The notes under the pieces: model-generated
Seen by the model: only the letters and a program-made list of their open reading frames with translations
Told to the model about the DNA's origin: nothing
The model's database searches: none
DNA from: Apostichopus japonicus
Taxonomy: Eukaryota > Echinodermata > Holothuroidea > Aspidochirotida > Stichopodidae
Direction: 5' to 3'
DNA: 64,000 nt
Assembly: GCF_037975245.1 (NCBI RefSeq)
Contig: NC_092575.1
Coordinates: forward strand, 3,378,501 to 3,442,500
Position numbers and translations under genes: made by a program
Shown: positions 1-29,032 of the stretch, piece by piece
Layout: every line of letters begins with the position of its first letter
Numbering within the stretch: position 1 is the first letter of the stretch

Positions 1-1393
1 AATTTCAAACTTCCCAAAGTGAGTACCCTCAGTAAAGCTCCACATTTAGAGAAAACATTAGAGATTTTAGAGAGAAAAAATTAGAGAAAAAAAAAGCTCC
101 ATATTAGAGAAAACAAGAAACAGTTTATTAGTTAGAGGCTGATGGGGGTGGGGGCACTGGGGAGGAATGGCATCTTAAGAGGTTAGTTCTCTGTTGTTTG
201 CACAGGGTTTGGGAATACTGAGTGACTGTACGTGAGATGTGAAAGGATGTGAGGGAAGGGCAGAGGGCGAGGTTTAATAGCTAGAGATGACACAATTATT
301 GTAAAATTTGAATGGTTGGAAAAGGTTTAATATTTTTTTTTTACCAGATAACAACACCTTTAGTTCATTCTTGAAAAGTTGAAATGAGTTCACTGAAAGA
401 CAAAACTGACAGACAGATTTGAAAGACAGATCTTTTTCAAGATCTGTTGTTCTGATGTTCTTATGATTAGTTTGAAATTTTGTCGCTTGCCAGAGAACTT
501 TGTTTTTCCGATCTAGTCTGCGTTGTGAATTTTTTATTCATTCATACCAAAATTAAATTTCCCACTATATTTTAGCTCAAAGCTCCATTTGATCCTATGT
601 CATGTTTGTTCATTGCTGGTGGTAGGAGAACAGTCATTCATTCTTCTGTATCCCTGAAATCTCATTCCTTTGAGTAACTTACCAGCTAGAGCATAGCAAA
701 CTGCTCTGCAAGATACACAAATTGCTACACAAGATAACGAAATTTTTAAAATGAAATATAAAGAAACCCCAGCAAAATAAAACAAATTACTGAAGAGATG
801 CCTAAATTGCTATGGATACGATTGCTCAATTGCCACACAAGATTCCCAAGTTGATACGAAAGATTGCCAAATTGCTACCCAGATGTAAACGTCCATACAG
901 TCTTTCTGTCAATGGAACCTTATTATTTTCCTCTTTCGTGGGAAAGTGATGTCAACTACACTTCTCAAATCAGCCATTATCCAAAATCTTAAGCTCTAAA
1001 TTATTCCCTGGAATTGAAGGTGATCAAAGTGAAGTTATGACTAAAAGATAAACGTTGAATTAATATCTGTCATATTGTTACCCGATGATGTAAAGACGTA
1101 TCAGTCATCTCAGGTTTGTCTTTCCAAACCTTTCTTTCGAGCATCATTATATCCTCATTTCTCTGGACTAGCATGTCCGGATCTTAAAGTGAATACTGGC
1201 ATTAACTTTAAACCGTAGTTTAGCCGTATGGTTAGAGATCAGCACAAGCTAAAACTTTCATTTAACCTAAATTGGCTTAAGTGCAAATGCTACATGATAT
1301 CTTAACTCACCCAATGAGAATAAGAATGTAGGACGGCAGGGTATCCCCCTTTTAATCTTGGCTCACATCTCATCGTTTCGCTTACGTTCGCAG
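1..1393. other. Non-coding stretch left of the first exon
   Basis: I see no recognisable exon here. It is AT-rich single-copy-looking sequence with short A and G runs. It ends in a splice acceptor (CGTTCGCAG) at about 1393, so it is best read as the last intron of the gene whose terminal exon follows. Confidence 0.5.
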
Positions 1394-1555
1394 GACGAAA
1401 TGTTTAAGAGGGCGCTGGAGGCTTACAGCAAGTTCTTGTCCACGCCACTGGAGGAGTTGAAGTTTTGGTTTGACGGGGAGGGAGTATCGCCGATGGATAC
1501 TCCAGAGAGCCTAGACATGGAAGAACAGGCTACCATCGACGTCACCAGGCGATGA
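1394..1555 (+). CDS. Terminal exon of a NFATC2IP/NIP45-like (Rad60-type SUMO-like domain) protein
   Basis: The exon opens after an AG acceptor in phase 0 and encodes 53 residues ending in TGA at 1553-1555. The peptide begins DEMFKRALEAYSKFLSTPLE and continues with LKFWFDGEGVSP, then PESLDMEEQATIDV. This matches the second half of a ubiquitin/SUMO fold: a helix, the strand-plus-turn pattern F-x-F-D-G, then the D-M-E-x-x-x-x-I-D-V strand typical of SUMO and of the C-terminal SUMO-like domain of NIP45/Rad60/Esc2. Those proteins act in the nucleus, in the SUMO pathway and genome stability, and have no C-terminal GG for conjugation; this exon also ends in RR rather than GG. Upstream exons are outside the window. 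The family assignment rests on one short exon; another SUMO-like protein is possible. Confidence 0.6.
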   Translation, partial: DEMFKRALEAYSKFLSTPLEELKFWFDGEGVSPMDTPESLDMEEQATIDVTRR

Positions 1556-1940
1556 CGACGACCCTGTGTCATCATGATTACGAGGCACCAGGGCAGAGGT
1601 CCGTCGTACCATTTCATAACGACATAACTATTCAGGATCTCTCATCCTTCACTTTTCCTAGTTTAGCCGAAATTTACCCACCTCATCCATGCTCCTTTTT
1701 GTTCCCTTTTGTCAGAGGGAGCATCTTTCGATGCATCTTGAAAAGATATTTATGGAAGTCTGATATGGAATAGTTTGCATCACTTGACATAAGTTTTGCA
1801 CAAGTCTTGACAGTTTGTAGAGATCTCTCATCATCTAGAGGTTTATTAGGTGATAAACAAACAAACCATGCAAGATAGCCCAGATGGGAATTGTTTCCAC
1901 ATTGAATATGGGGGATCAGAAGTATGAAAACATCTGTGAA

Positions 1941-2872
1941 GGAACATAGCATCTGCTCCTGGTAGGTACAGGAACATAGCATCTGCTCTTGGTATTAACA
2001 GGAATATAGCATCTGCTCCTGGTATTTACAGGAACATAACATCTGCTCTTGGTATTTACAGGAAAATAGTATCTGCTCTTGGTAGGTACAGGAACATAGC
2101 ATCTGCTTCTGGTAGGTACAGGAACATCGTATCTGCTCCTGGTAGGTACAGGAACATAGCATCTGCTATTGGTATTTACAGGAAATAGTATCTGCTCCTG
2201 GTAGGTACAGGAACATAGCATCTGCTATTGGTATTTACAGGAAAATAGTATCTGCTCTTGGTAGGTACAGGAACATAGCATCTGCTCCTGGTAGGTACAG
2301 GAAAATAGTATCTGCTCTTGGTAGGTACAGGAACATAGCATCTGCTCCTGGAAGGTACAGGAACATAGCATCTGCTATTGGTATTTACAGGAAAATAGTA
2401 TCTGCTCTTGGTAGGTACAGGAACATAGCATCTGCTCCTGGTAGGTACAGGAACATAGCATCTGCTCCTGGTAGGTACAGGAACATTGCATCTGCTATTG
2501 GTTTCGGAACAGGGAACTAGCATATGTTTGTGGTTGGTAAAAGAATATAACATCTGCTCCTGGAAGGTACAGGAACATAGCATCTGCTCCTGGTAGGTAC
2601 AGGAACATAGCATCTGCTCCTGGTAGGTACAGGAACATATCATCTGCTATTGGTTGGGAACAGGGAACTAGCATATGTTTGTGGTTGGTACAAGAATATA
2701 ACATCTGCTCCTGGAAGGTACAGGAACATAGTATCTGCTCCTGGTAGGTACAGGAACATAGCATCTACACCTGGTAGGTACAGGAACAGAGCACCTGCTT
2801 TTGTTAGGTACAGGAACATGGCACCTGATTTTATTAGTTACAGGGGAAACTGCACCTGCTTTTGCTATTGCT
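1941..2872 (+). repeat. 30-bp minisatellite, about 31 copies
   Basis: The unit is GGAACATAGCATCTGCTCCT followed by GGTAGGTACA. It repeats in register from about 1941, with variants (CTATTGGTATTTACA, CTCTTGGTAGG) recurring in patterns. Two stretches near 2514 and 2665 share a divergent insert (GGGAACTAGCATATGTTTGT), giving a higher-order period of about 150 bp. The right end degenerates around 2780-2872. Because 30 is a multiple of three, long chance reading frames (up to 155 codons) stay open on both strands; I do not regard them as genes. Confidence 0.95.
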
Positions 2873-2994
2873 CAAGAGTAGAGTACTCCTCTCTCAGGCC
2901 ATTTTGAAGGGTAAATTGGTGACACTCACCAAGAACTAACCAACATGTCATACTTTGAGAAGTTTTGTGATGCATTCTGTAATATCGCAGGGTA

Positions 2995-3000
2995 AATAAA
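2995..3000 (+). terminator. Possible polyadenylation signal AATAAA
   Basis: I noticed no nearer canonical hexamer on the + strand after the stop codon at 1555. If it is used, the 30-bp minisatellite lies inside the 3' UTR of the NIP45-like gene. This is position-based inference only. Confidence 0.3.
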
Positions 3001-4022
3001 GAGCTCTTCAAAATAAATCTTTTGTTCACTGCAATTATGCCGGCATGAACAGATGTTGGAAGAGAAGGGATTAAAGAATCTCCAAGCTGCTGTGTCTTTT
3101 GCATCAAGTCTCTTCCGTCAACAGTCTCTTTACTGCTAGGGCAACCACAGTTGGTAGAACTCTCTAGGTTGTAATATTGAATATCATTGTAATTAATACT
3201 TTTGATATAAATTTTTGTATTTAATTTTTTTCCGGAATTCTTATACATGGAAAAGTATGTATCAGAATTCACCATTGTTTGAGGGGTGGGTGAGTGGGGA
3301 GGGGTGATGGATGAAAATCAGAACCATTGTTTTACAAAATAGAAAACGGAAAGGAAGGGAAAGCTACTGTTACTATAACAATGCTGTTATGTATCACACC
3401 AACATTTCATATAATCTCGAAATAAAATAATTTTCACAAATCGTCAATAGTTTTCTCAACAATCTCGAAATAACTGATTTTATTACTGTACTATTTAGAA
3501 GCTTCAGATTAGCTGAAACACACGTCAATTAATTTCTTAGTATATTTTTTTCTCGATATAATTGAATTCTATTGATTTCTCAGGGGAAGAGGCAATTCTT
3601 TCAGTATGATCTGAAAGGATAGCAAGAACCACTTCCAAAACGTGTGTATGGTTGTTTGCACCTGGATATGCTACTGTGTGTAGTTGAGTAGGATGCAAAT
3701 GTATGGCCAGTAAGAAAGGAAGGTCTAAAATGCAGCTTTTGGTGGCAATTTTGTGTTTTGATTTTGGTTGTTTTAGCAGCGTAACAATAACAAGTATTGT
3801 CAGCAGTGTCAGGTTTAAATTAATCAGGGCTTGTACATAGAAACATTCAAGTACACATTTCTGATTACCGTACCTGTGCATGTGAGTAATTCAAAACATG
3901 CAATCACGTGTGTTCTAGATGTATAGAAGTCAATTGCATGTGAGTGACTGGGAAGGAGGGTATGTGAGGTGCTTGCAAGTGAGAATTCATACAAGAAACT
4001 GCCAATATGTTAGTGCACATGA
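3001..4022. other. Intergenic stretch, nothing recognised
   Basis: AT-rich sequence with short open frames on the minus strand (about 2865-3275 and 3537-3881) that have no recognisable domain, splice context or codon bias. Confidence 0.5.
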
Positions 4023-4515
4023 CATGAAGTAAATGCCTACAGTTATTGATGATTGCTAAACATGCAACATGGGTACGAGCAAATGTGTACCATGTATTCA
4101 GTGGTAATGTGGGGACTTCATGCATTGAACTGTTTAATTGTAAGTGCCAAATAAATGCCTACAGTTATTGATAAGTGCTAAACATGCACCCTGGATACGA
4201 GTAAATGCGTACCGTGCATTCAGTGGAAACGTGGGTAACATTGAAGTGTTTAATTGTAAGGACCAAGTAAATTGCCTACAGTTATTGATGATTGCTAAAC
4301 ATGCAAAGTTGATACAAGTAAGTGCCATGTATTCAGTGGAAATGGGGGTACTTCATGCATTAAAGTATTTAATTGTGAGTGCCAAGTAAATGCCTACAGT
4401 TATTGATGAGTGCTAAACATGGAACCTGGATACAAGTTGGTGCACATACAATGTATTCAGTGGAAATGGGGGTACTTCATGCATTGAAGTGTTTAATTGG
4501 AAGTGCTGATATATT
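4023..4515 (+). repeat. Tandem repeat with period of about 117-122 bp, about 4 copies
   Basis: The marker CCTACAGTTATTGAT recurs near 4035, 4158, 4275 and 4391. Each copy also carries GCTAAACATG, a GGATACAAG-like segment, ATTCAGTGGAAATG and CTTCATGCATT in the same order. Copies differ by substitutions and small indels. Confidence 0.9.
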
Positions 4516-4684
4516 AGTGCACACAAGTATACACAAGTATGTGCAATTATATGTAAGTCCATGCATGTTAGTTGTAGACACAGACTTATTGCATATCGGT
4601 ATGTCAACTAGTGGGGTCTCTATATACTTCAGTACGTCCGTGATAACAATGTACTCGTTACACGGACGACAGAATGTTATCTTA

Positions 4685-4736
4685 CATCAGACGTATAGGA
4701 AGGAATCTTCCATCAGACGTATAGGAAGGAATCTTC
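4685..4736 (+). repeat. Perfect 26-bp direct duplication
   Basis: The block starting CATCAGACGTATAGGAAGGA occurs at 4685-4710 and again immediately at 4711-4736 without mismatch, so it is a recent tandem duplication. Confidence 0.9.
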
Positions 4737-5704
4737 CAAATCTAGCTAAGTCAACCGAAGGTACGTGCGTTGTATTTATTTTAATTATTCATACCATTGT
4801 TTATATTACATGATTAAAGAAAACAACAAAAAGCTAAAGAAAAACAAAATAAAATCGTATATTCTGATCAGTCTATCTGTAAATAAAATTGTTATGACCA
4901 GAAAATTGTGTTATCTTATGTTTCATGTTTCTTTTAATTTTTTTTACAGAAGATCAAATTAAGTAGTTTATCACACGAAAATCAAGTGCGGTTCCCTACT
5001 TGACTAACAATACTGGCGCCGTTGTTTATAATTTTTACCATGTGTGTGTGTGTGGAGGGGGGGGGGGGGGTAGGGGTTGCATTTAATCCCCGCGCAACCT
5101 TTCCCGGTTTTGAAAAAAAGGAACTTGCATAGATGAAAAGGAAGTAAAAATTAAGAGGGGGGGGGGGGTGGGTCGGAGTGCAATATTAAACAGGTATAAT
5201 TTTCATAACGGGCAATGATCTATTATACTATAGTCACCATATCATTAAAAATTCCCGACCAGCGTTTAATTTTTCCAGACGGTCGTTAAGGTCATGATGT
5301 ATTTTATTGCAACCATCAATTCTTTTCGCTTCATGATTGCCCTATTTAACCCTTCTGAAGTCTCCCGAAAAAAAGGCTTTGATCGATTATCTGTTTAAGC
5401 TACTTTTGAACGCTAAGGGGTACGATCATACAACGCTGCAAACTTCGTATTAAACAATATACGTTTAGGGAGGCTATTTAATTTGGTGACTTTCAATCAT
5501 AGTCAATTATATAGTAGCCTTATAAGTATAGGGGTGGAAAAAGTGATCATAATGTATGTTTAAAATAACCCATGGTGTAGAATGTAAAGAGAACCCAATT
5601 TGGGGGGAATAAATTTGATGTGATTTTATTTACCACCTCAAATCAAAGTCAAGTCAGACCCACTTCCTTCCGTTCCCGTAAGCATGAAGATGTCGCGCTA
5701 CAAT
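4737..5704. other. Intergenic stretch with G-runs
   Basis: No gene recognised. Two long G runs (about 5057-5070 and 5156-5168) sit in G/T-rich surroundings, a pattern seen many times in this window. Confidence 0.5.
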
Positions 5705-5960
5705 TAATCAGTTTTAATAGTTATTAATAAGTTTTCGAAAAGTACTTTCCTGCAGGTCTTTACTCTTCAAATTGTTCTCAGACATTTTTTTAAGGAACAC
5801 ACAAGATGACTGAATGTCCTAGAGTGAGGAAAATTTCCTCGAAGGTTTGTAATAATGATCAGTTTAAGAATTTTGACCAACGGTGACCATATTTGAATAT
5901 CTAGCATATTTGGGGCCAATACAGCATAACTCTAAACACTAAACTCGTCACTTTCAAGAA
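5705..5960 (+). repeat. Dispersed repeat, left copy (partner at 15.5-15.76 kb)
   Basis: The segment shares an ordered series of words with 15500-15760: AAGTTTTC, GGTCTTTACT, TTGTTCT-AGACAT, ACAAGATGACTGAATGTCCT, AATTTTGACCAA, ACCATATTTGAA, GCATATTTGGG and CAATACAGCATA. It is in the same orientation and diverged. The partner lies inside the 4.4-kb inverted-repeat-bounded element, so this is probably a fragment of a second copy. Confidence 0.85.
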
Positions 5961-7690
5961 CCGACAAAGCATAGATAACAGTTTTCAACTGGCATATCCT
6001 ACCCACCACATGATAGTTGAGATATTGGCCTGTCATGGCACTTGCAAATTTCTATATCATGACCGTTTAGATTTTGAGCTAGAAGAGGAGCAAGTTTAGC
6101 ATACTGAACCCCAACCCTTCCATCTGTCAGGCCAACTTACTTTTACACATTCTCCTAAACAGGCTCTCTAGTGGATAAGCAGTTTGCTAACAGTTTTATT
6201 TTATTTCGGAGTATATACTATCAGCATTTAACCAAAGAATTTCTAAAATGGTTTCATATCACCTTCAAATCCTCCTTATTTTAACACCATTTGTACTTTT
6301 AAATTATGCTCTTTCACAGAAAAACAAAACGATACAATAATGTTAAGTGATAATATGCTAAAAATAAGCATTATACATTAGGTCATATTAGCTCTCTTGT
6401 TGAGACAATGCATGGTTGACCTTTTTCGAGCGGATGTACACTATTCTGATTGTGGTTTTGTATCTGAAAACTCATCCGCCGCTACTGTTAATACGGTCAT
6501 TTTTAATTCACGTTCACACTTCTTCTTCTCCGATACAAAAACCAAAAGCCTGTATAGTATCAAACTGTACACTAAAAAGCTGATCGATTTATTTTGATCG
6601 AGTCAAGCATTCACTTCTATTTGCTACTACTGCGTGGATATTGTTTGCCCTGTTTGAAAAGTTAAACAATTCCCCCCTTTCTGCGGTGTCATTGTGCCTT
6701 TGATGTACCTTGTTGACTCTAACTGTTACTCTCTTAAGCGTCCACAGGAGTACCCGTTACCAAGAGAAACTTACTTCACAAGAGTTATAAACTGACTCTC
6801 AAAGTGGCTTCTCATATCGCGAACTTTTGTGTCGGACAACTTTCTACACAAGTACATCGTTCATCGTTACACCCGACCAACAATAAAAAAAGAAAAACAA
6901 AACCCTATCTTTTGTCGGAAAAGAGATGTGACAATTTTTATTTTCGGTTTTATGCATTCTTATGACAGACACGGTACGCTATTGGTCAGGGAGCTTATTA
7001 AGAAGACTCATCGGCCTATAGGCCTATACATGAAATAGCTTGATAACGGTCCCGTCATTGGCATATAGACTATAGTAACTATAAGATTCGACAATGGTCC
7101 GCAGTGTGCGGTTCTATTTGCGGTTCTATTGATTGCCTTTTCTGGTGTCTGCCTTGCATTATGTTAGCAATGGATTGTTTTGTCAGGTAACAGTTATTGC
7201 TATTTACCATGCTCAGTAGGTTGTTATGCTTGGATGGCCGGTTTCAAAGCATATAGTAGGCTGTATCTGTTTTGCAATTCGGAAATTGGTACATAAGTTC
7301 CTTAACGAGTGCACAATATTCTTGACAATACATATGTTATGATTAAACGTGTAATTTATATAAATAGATACACACTCATAATATATATATATATATATAT
7401 ATTTAAAATTCAAACGGACTGTGCAATGACGTGAGACTATACTATAACTTGTTGTGGAATTCATTTATTTTAAGTTCATGAAAATAGAGACAGACATTTG
7501 TGGTAATGGTCGTCGTCGTGAAACAACATCTAACGGAATCCATAATGCAAGAAGTAAGTTTGTTTTCTTCATACTTCCCTCAATCATTCCAATGGATACA
7601 TATTATACTTTTAAAGTCTAGTTCCTTCTTCTAAATATGGTTCACTTAATCGGTATATATATAGGCCTATCTGCAAAAATTCATGGACAG
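5961..7690. other. Intergenic stretch, nothing recognised
   Basis: AT-rich sequence. Small open frames near 6397-6597, 6829-7038 and 7213-7464 lack recognisable motifs. A short (AT)n tract sits at about 7380-7402. Confidence 0.5.
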
Positions 7691-7691
7691 A

Positions 7692-7753
<62 letters not shown>

Positions 7754-7780
7754 ATCTATATATATATATATATATATATT
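7691..7780. repeat. (AT)n microsatellite
   Basis: About 90 bp of AT dinucleotides with one TCTA interruption near 7750. Confidence 0.95.
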
Positions 7781-8407
7781 TTCCTCCGTTTAATTCATCG
7801 TTTATCATCAATGCGAACAGAAATTTGCTTTAGATTTGTAACACGACTTCTTCATTTTGTTGTTGTAAATATATATATTACATGGAACACCACTATTCGA
7901 GTACATGTGCAAGTATATAGCAAAATACTAGGGTAAAGGAAACGGAATCGATATGGCTTAATTGAATAAATCAGCACATAAGGAAAAGGCGTGCCATAAC
8001 TCCACAAAAGTCACTTTATGTTTTCTAAAGCTGGAAGTTCTTAGATAGTTGAACCTTTCAATACTGATTATGAATTTGAATTTAAAGAAAACCTCATTGA
8101 TTAATGCATTTCGTTCATTCCTTTTGCAATCATAAATATAGTATTTCATATGATGGACAGAAGATAAGTTTATATATTAATTATACTGATATTCAGAATT
8201 TGGGTTTGTTGAAAAATAAATAAATAAATAGATAAAATGCCAAAAGTTTGTCTAAGTACATTCCTGGGGAATTCGCTTTCAGACATTAATTTGAAAGCGT
8301 GTGTTATCTAATAAGATATCTAAATAAGAAGATGAAATTGCACCGAGGACTGTGGAAGTTAAATGCTAGGCGAAGGCTTATGTGTAATTGTTCTAGAAAA
8401 AACAAAC

Positions 8408-8408
8408 A

Positions 8409-8479
<71 letters not shown>

Positions 8480-8492
8480 TATATAAATATAT

Positions 8493-8559
<67 letters not shown>

Positions 8560-8682
8560 GATATCTGAAAATTATATTATTGAATACATATATATATATA
8601 TATATATATATAGATAACTGAAAATTATATTATTGAATATATATATATATATATACATACATATATGTATATGTATATAGGC

Positions 8683-8766
<84 letters not shown>
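8408..8766. repeat. Compound (AT)n microsatellite
   Basis: AT repeats with regular AAT interruptions. The segment GATATCTGAAAATTATATTA is nearly repeated at about 8559 and 8611 inside the array, showing an internal duplication. Confidence 0.9.
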
Positions 8767-8769
<3 letters not shown>

Positions 8770-9287
8770 TACTATAAATTCTATTTCCTTTTTCCTTCAC
8801 AGGAATGATAGAACGGATCGGGTAACTGAGCGGTTTATGCATATACCCCTGCAGGCGGTCGTTATTTTTGTACTATTTCCACTGACGTTGCACACGGACT
8901 ATTGTAATTAGGGTATTGTTAAAGAAAAAGGGGGGAAAGAGAACCCGCCATCCTCATCATTAATTACCGTGAAGTAACTCAGAGTTCATTACTCTTTTTC
9001 TAAGATAAACGGTTACAGTGAACAATATGATGAATTTCGAGCCTAATCAATAATCAAATAATAATAGTAATAGTTTTAGTGAGTAAACAAATAACCAAAT
9101 TGATATTAGACATGATTATATTAAGGTAACACCAGAAATAGCACAGAATAAAAATCCAAAAACTTTAAGATGAGAGACAGAGAGAGTCTGTTGAGAGGAA
9201 AGATCGAAAACAAAACAAACAAACAAAAAAACGCCATATTAGAACAAAAAGAAAAAGAAAAACGTAAAAGGTGGGAAAATTGACGAA
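8770..9287 (+). promoter_or_regulatory. 5' flank and probable 5' UTR of the CNG channel gene
   Basis: This stretch precedes the channel start codon. It is purine-rich near 9170-9270. An in-frame TAG at 9240-9242 lies upstream of the ATG at 9288 with no intervening in-frame ATG. I see no convincing TATA box that can be separated from the AT microsatellite, so the transcription start is unknown. Confidence 0.35.
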
Positions 9288-25974
<16,687 letters not shown>

Positions 25975-26113
25975 GGAGTAAGGAAAAACCAAACTTTAAC
26001 TTTGAGGTGGAATAAGAATAAGAAGAAGAAAAAAGAAAAGAGAAATTGAAATGAACTTTGCGATGTCACAGCTTTGAAGATCATCAGTAGTGTCCGAAGA
26101 TATGCTAGAAAGT

Positions 26114-26119
26114 AATAAA
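26114..26119 (+). terminator. Possible polyadenylation signal of the CNG gene
   Basis: An AATAAA lies 140 bp after the predicted stop codon. Use of the site is inferred from position. Confidence 0.45.
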
Positions 26120-27986
26120 ATGGTCACTCATTTTCAAACTTCAACCAGCATTTTACTGGATTCTATAAAGGCGTTGCTTTGAAAACTTCAAATGTTACAC
26201 AACTAAAAGTCTGGGAATAACTGGATGGACAGGACCTCCAGGGAAACAAAAAATTGGTTGTTGTTGTCAATTTCCAACCATAACATTTTGTTTTGAGGTC
26301 AATAATTGGGACCGTTTAAAAGAAGTTGTAAGATTTGAAACACGACACCTCAAAAAGATTTGGTCACATGCACCTGGAGTATAAAGGCCTGTTTGTCACA
26401 TATGTAGAAATTAACATTTCTTTATTAAATAGTCTAAGACGGATTCTCAAGAGGAAAATATACATTTGAGAAGATGAAAGAAAATTATATTCTAAGCATT
26501 CTGATGAATATGCATTGAATTCCTGTTTGACCGTTTCCGGGGTAACGATTCATTTGACGTTGCTAGCGTTTTTGGAGCATACGTGAACTTGAAGCAAACA
26601 GATATGATGTCATAGTCGCACATTGGCAGAAAAATGTTTTGTTTTTTTCTTTCTTTGTTTTCACTTTTATTGTTTTAACTCTGAATTATAGATATGGGTT
26701 CCAAGTTATCGTTTAGCGGATGTAAAAGTTATCAATGGCCCAAAGATTTTAGTATACAAAATATATCCCAATTTTGAGAAAGCAAATTAGACTGTACTGT
26801 TAAAACTTTAAAAGTAAACACAACTTTTTTTTTTTGGGGGGGGGGGGGGGGGTCAGGCTGCATCTATGACGTCACATCTGTTTGCTTCAAGTTCACTTTT
26901 GGTACAGAACATATAAAACTTCATAAGTTGTTATTTCGAAAACGATACACAAGAATTGCATGCAAATTTCACCATGCATGCAAGAGGCTAACAAAGTGTT
27001 ATTATTTCATTCCTTAATGATTTTTTTTTTCATTTGGAATATCCTTTTGTTTAACGGGACTAAATCAGTCACCAAACGCATCTATGTGCATGATAATGTA
27101 TAACTAGAAAACCGTTTATTCACTTGTAACCAAATATGAGTTCAAAGCTGAACTGGAATATTATTTATAGATAAGCGTTATACACAGAATGGCAGTAAGT
27201 TCAACCCCTGACTTATTTTAAGCAGGGATTTTTTTTTATAAAGGTGGAAGTGTAGTGTGGTCCTTATGGGGTCTTTCAGGGGGGATCTGCATGGTAGCAT
27301 CCTCGCCATATACCTAAGCATATGGTTGTGCAAAGGAATAATTTTGAATTTCTGTTTCAGGGTTGAAGTGGACTGGGCAGGGTGGGGGGGGGGTGGTTAC
27401 ACTCCCTGGATCCGCGCCATTTTAGTAATACGTTGGATAGGTAATGGACTCTTCAAATGCTGGAACGATGAAAATCGTGCTCACGTGTTCCGCACCTAAA
27501 TTGTAAATTTGCTCTTTCAACAAAAAAGTCTTTCAAAACAAAATTTTATTTAAATTATCCTTATACCTTTCTTTCATTTTGAAGTAAAAATATCATCGGA
27601 AATACAGTTTCATTCTTTTCTGTGCAATCCTTAAAAAAATATTTCTAAATAATATTTTCGGAAAGCGGTATCAAACAAATAAATCATTTATTAAATTTTG
27701 AAATATATGGATTATAAATGAAACTTTCGTTTTTAGATTTCTCTTTACTCAGCAGAATTTGGATGGGTGGGCGTATGGGAGTTGGTGGAGGGGGAAGAGG
27801 GGTGGGGGGGTGGGGCGCTGTCAATAACCTTCTTAAGCCGTGTGGAAACCTACCAAGCACATTAACATAGGGTAGTGATATAAAGTTAACGAAGTGCGAT
27901 GTTTGTCACAATGCTTTTCCTAGCATACATTTTGGGATGTTCGATCAATTTTACCTATGAATTATTTACGAATTTGTTTCAATATT

Positions 27987-27989
<3 letters not shown>

Positions 27990-28033
<44 letters not shown>

Positions 28034-28064
28034 CATACATATAGATATATATACATACACATAG

Positions 28065-28137
<73 letters not shown>
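27990..28137. repeat. Compound (AT)n/(AC)n microsatellite
   Basis: AT repeats flank ATACATACATATAG and CACACACACACA segments. Confidence 0.95.
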
Positions 28138-28138
<1 letters not shown>

Positions 28139-28243
28139 CCTAGTTGGTTGGTTGGTTGGTTATGGTATCTGCAGCCTAGTTGGTTAGGGTGCCGTAGCCA
28201 AGTTGGTTAGTGTCTCCATAGTTTAGTTGGTTAGGCTGTCCGC
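28137..28243 (+). repeat. Four tandem tRNA D-arm-like (A-box) units
   Basis: TAGCCTAGTTGG, CAGCCTAGTTGGTTAGGG, TAGCCAAGTTGGTTAGTG and TAGTTTAGTTGGTTAGGC start near 28136, 28172, 28195 and 28219. Each resembles a Pol III A-box or tRNA D-arm. No matching T-arm follows, so these are tRNA-derived repeat fragments and not tRNA genes. Confidence 0.5.
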
Positions 28244-29032
28244 ATACAACACTCCATATACTGTACTTTCGACCCATGTAGAGATATATACACACTTTCT
28301 ATTCACATTTGACACTTGACTTGATGCCACGCGATACGAAGATCTCCCATGTAGATTACTGACAAGTAAAAATTACAGATGTAAAATTCCCACCATAGAT
28401 ATTTAATTAGTAACTACTGAAGACCGTTATTTTTAGCAGAGCCATCCATTACCACAATGCTTTACAGTATACCGTTATCTATCATGTGAATAAGATATAA
28501 CGCTTTCCCATTGACAATCACACTATCTTCAAGCATAATTATATGATCTATTACGAGAACCATTTAAATGTTTCAACCCATTCAGATGTATGAAATCAGA
28601 AGTAAAGCCCATGGAATTTATTCATAAGAATAATTCTGTAATTTCGGGGTATATTCGTATTACAACCTTTATATTTGACTGAAAAGTTGAGAAATTGAAC
28701 ATTCCAAAATTTTCAGGTTATTTTCTATATTATGCTAATTAGGTATGCAAATTTGGGGAACATGCGACCTCTGACTGGACTTTGCCGACAAGTTGACCAT
28801 TTACTTACCTGTTTTATATGAGCAAGTATATTTAAGAACAAATCGGGCCCAGGAACAATTACATCACCAGGGCCTCTTCAATGCCCATAAGGGTATTATG
28901 CAAATGAGCACTTGATACAACATACTTTATCCCATATTTTTTTCCGGGACCCGACCATATTTCATCCGAGCCCCCTAATTGACTCCGTGCCCGGTATTAA
29001 AGCTACCCGACCCACTGGCGTCAGTCCTGTCA

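Noticed and set aside
1916..2764. Long minus-strand frames with V-P-V-P-T-R-S-R-C-Y-type peptide repeats
   Set aside because: They are direct translations of the 30-bp minisatellite; several frames are open at once, and there is no start context or splice support.
1941..2872. CRISPR array
   Set aside because: Units are contiguous without unique spacers, and the window is eukaryotic.
2865..3275. 136-codon minus-strand ORF
   Set aside because: No recognisable domain, no signal of splicing, and it runs into the minisatellite; probably chance.
3537..3881. 114-codon minus-strand ORF with a hydrophobic stretch
   Set aside because: No family resemblance and no neighbouring exons; low confidence in coding.
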